Source: a candidate division FCPU426 bacterium (GTDB lineage Bacteria > Oederibacteriota > JAAXVQ01 > JAUVAV01). Taken from it: DNA of 5,998 nt. A model generated the notes under the pieces. That model was given only the letters and a program-made list of their open reading frames with translations, was not told where the DNA came from and did not search any database. The stretch's first letter is position 1; each line of letters begins with the position of its first letter. This document shows positions 5,991 to 5,998 of the stretch, piece by piece. Both the position numbers and the translations under genes were made by a program. The stretch is from NCBI GenBank assembly GCA_030619365.1, contig JAUXBQ010000164.1, forward strand, positions 1 through 5,998, given 5' to 3'.

Positions 5991-5998
5991 ATGGACCA
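5991..5998 (+). CDS. Possible start of the next gene (only first codons in window)
   Basis: An ATG at 5991 is preceded at seven bases by AGGA (5980-5983) and lies 17 bases after the stop of the exported protein. This is the layout expected for the next gene of an operon. Only ATG GAC and two more bases are visible, so nothing can be said about the product. Confidence 0.35.

Overview
This roughly 6 kb window is GC-rich and chromosomal in character. It probably comes from an uncultured Gram-negative bacterium. Two, possibly three, of the encoded proteins carry export signals or membrane segments. The intergenic DNA carries the 'GCGTCTTTGCGG / CCGCAAAGGCGC' type of palindromic repeat that I know from many environmental genomes (Desulfobacterota, Planctomycetota/Verrucomicrobiota-like lineages and others). 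I cannot name a phylum from this sequence alone. All supported features read on the + strand, except the strandless repeats.

Layout: (1) 1-111 is the 3' end of a bacterial group II intron. Domain V and a textbook domain VI with a bulged branch-point A are visible; the rest of the intron and any maturase gene lie upstream. (2) 112-230 is an AT-rich leader with two inverted repeats and one solo arm of the dispersed repeat, which also contributes the Shine-Dalgarno sequence of the next gene. (3) 231-2051 is a GH77 4-alpha-glucanotransferase (malQ/DPE2-like) with all three catalytic acids. (4) 2076-2387 is a small two-helix membrane protein. (5) 2388-2502 is a spacer with a 10-bp GC-rich hairpin just ahead of the next ribosome binding site. 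(6) 2503-4018 is a tightly coupled stretch: a probably exported HEAT-repeat protein, a YkgJ-type cysteine-cluster protein, a 19-codon mini-ORF, and then ribonuclease D at 4015-5154. Each junction in this stretch is an ATGA stop/start overlap. (7) 5155-5328 is a spacer with a 29-bp imperfect inverted repeat, a full unit of the dispersed repeat. (8) 5329-5973 is an exported protein of unknown function. (9) A plausible start codon of another gene sits at the right edge.

How the genes fit together: malQ is a stand-alone maltodextrin/glycogen-metabolism gene in this view. The HEAT protein, YkgJ protein, mini-ORF and RNase D are almost certainly co-translated. No known pathway links an exported HEAT scaffold, a metal-binding cysteine-cluster protein and a 3' exoribonuclease, so their functional relation is open. 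No defence system, CRISPR array, tRNA or rRNA is visible. The most notable items are the intron end, the repeat family with its solo and paired forms, and the chain of ATGA couplings with a mini-ORF between ykgJ and rnd.
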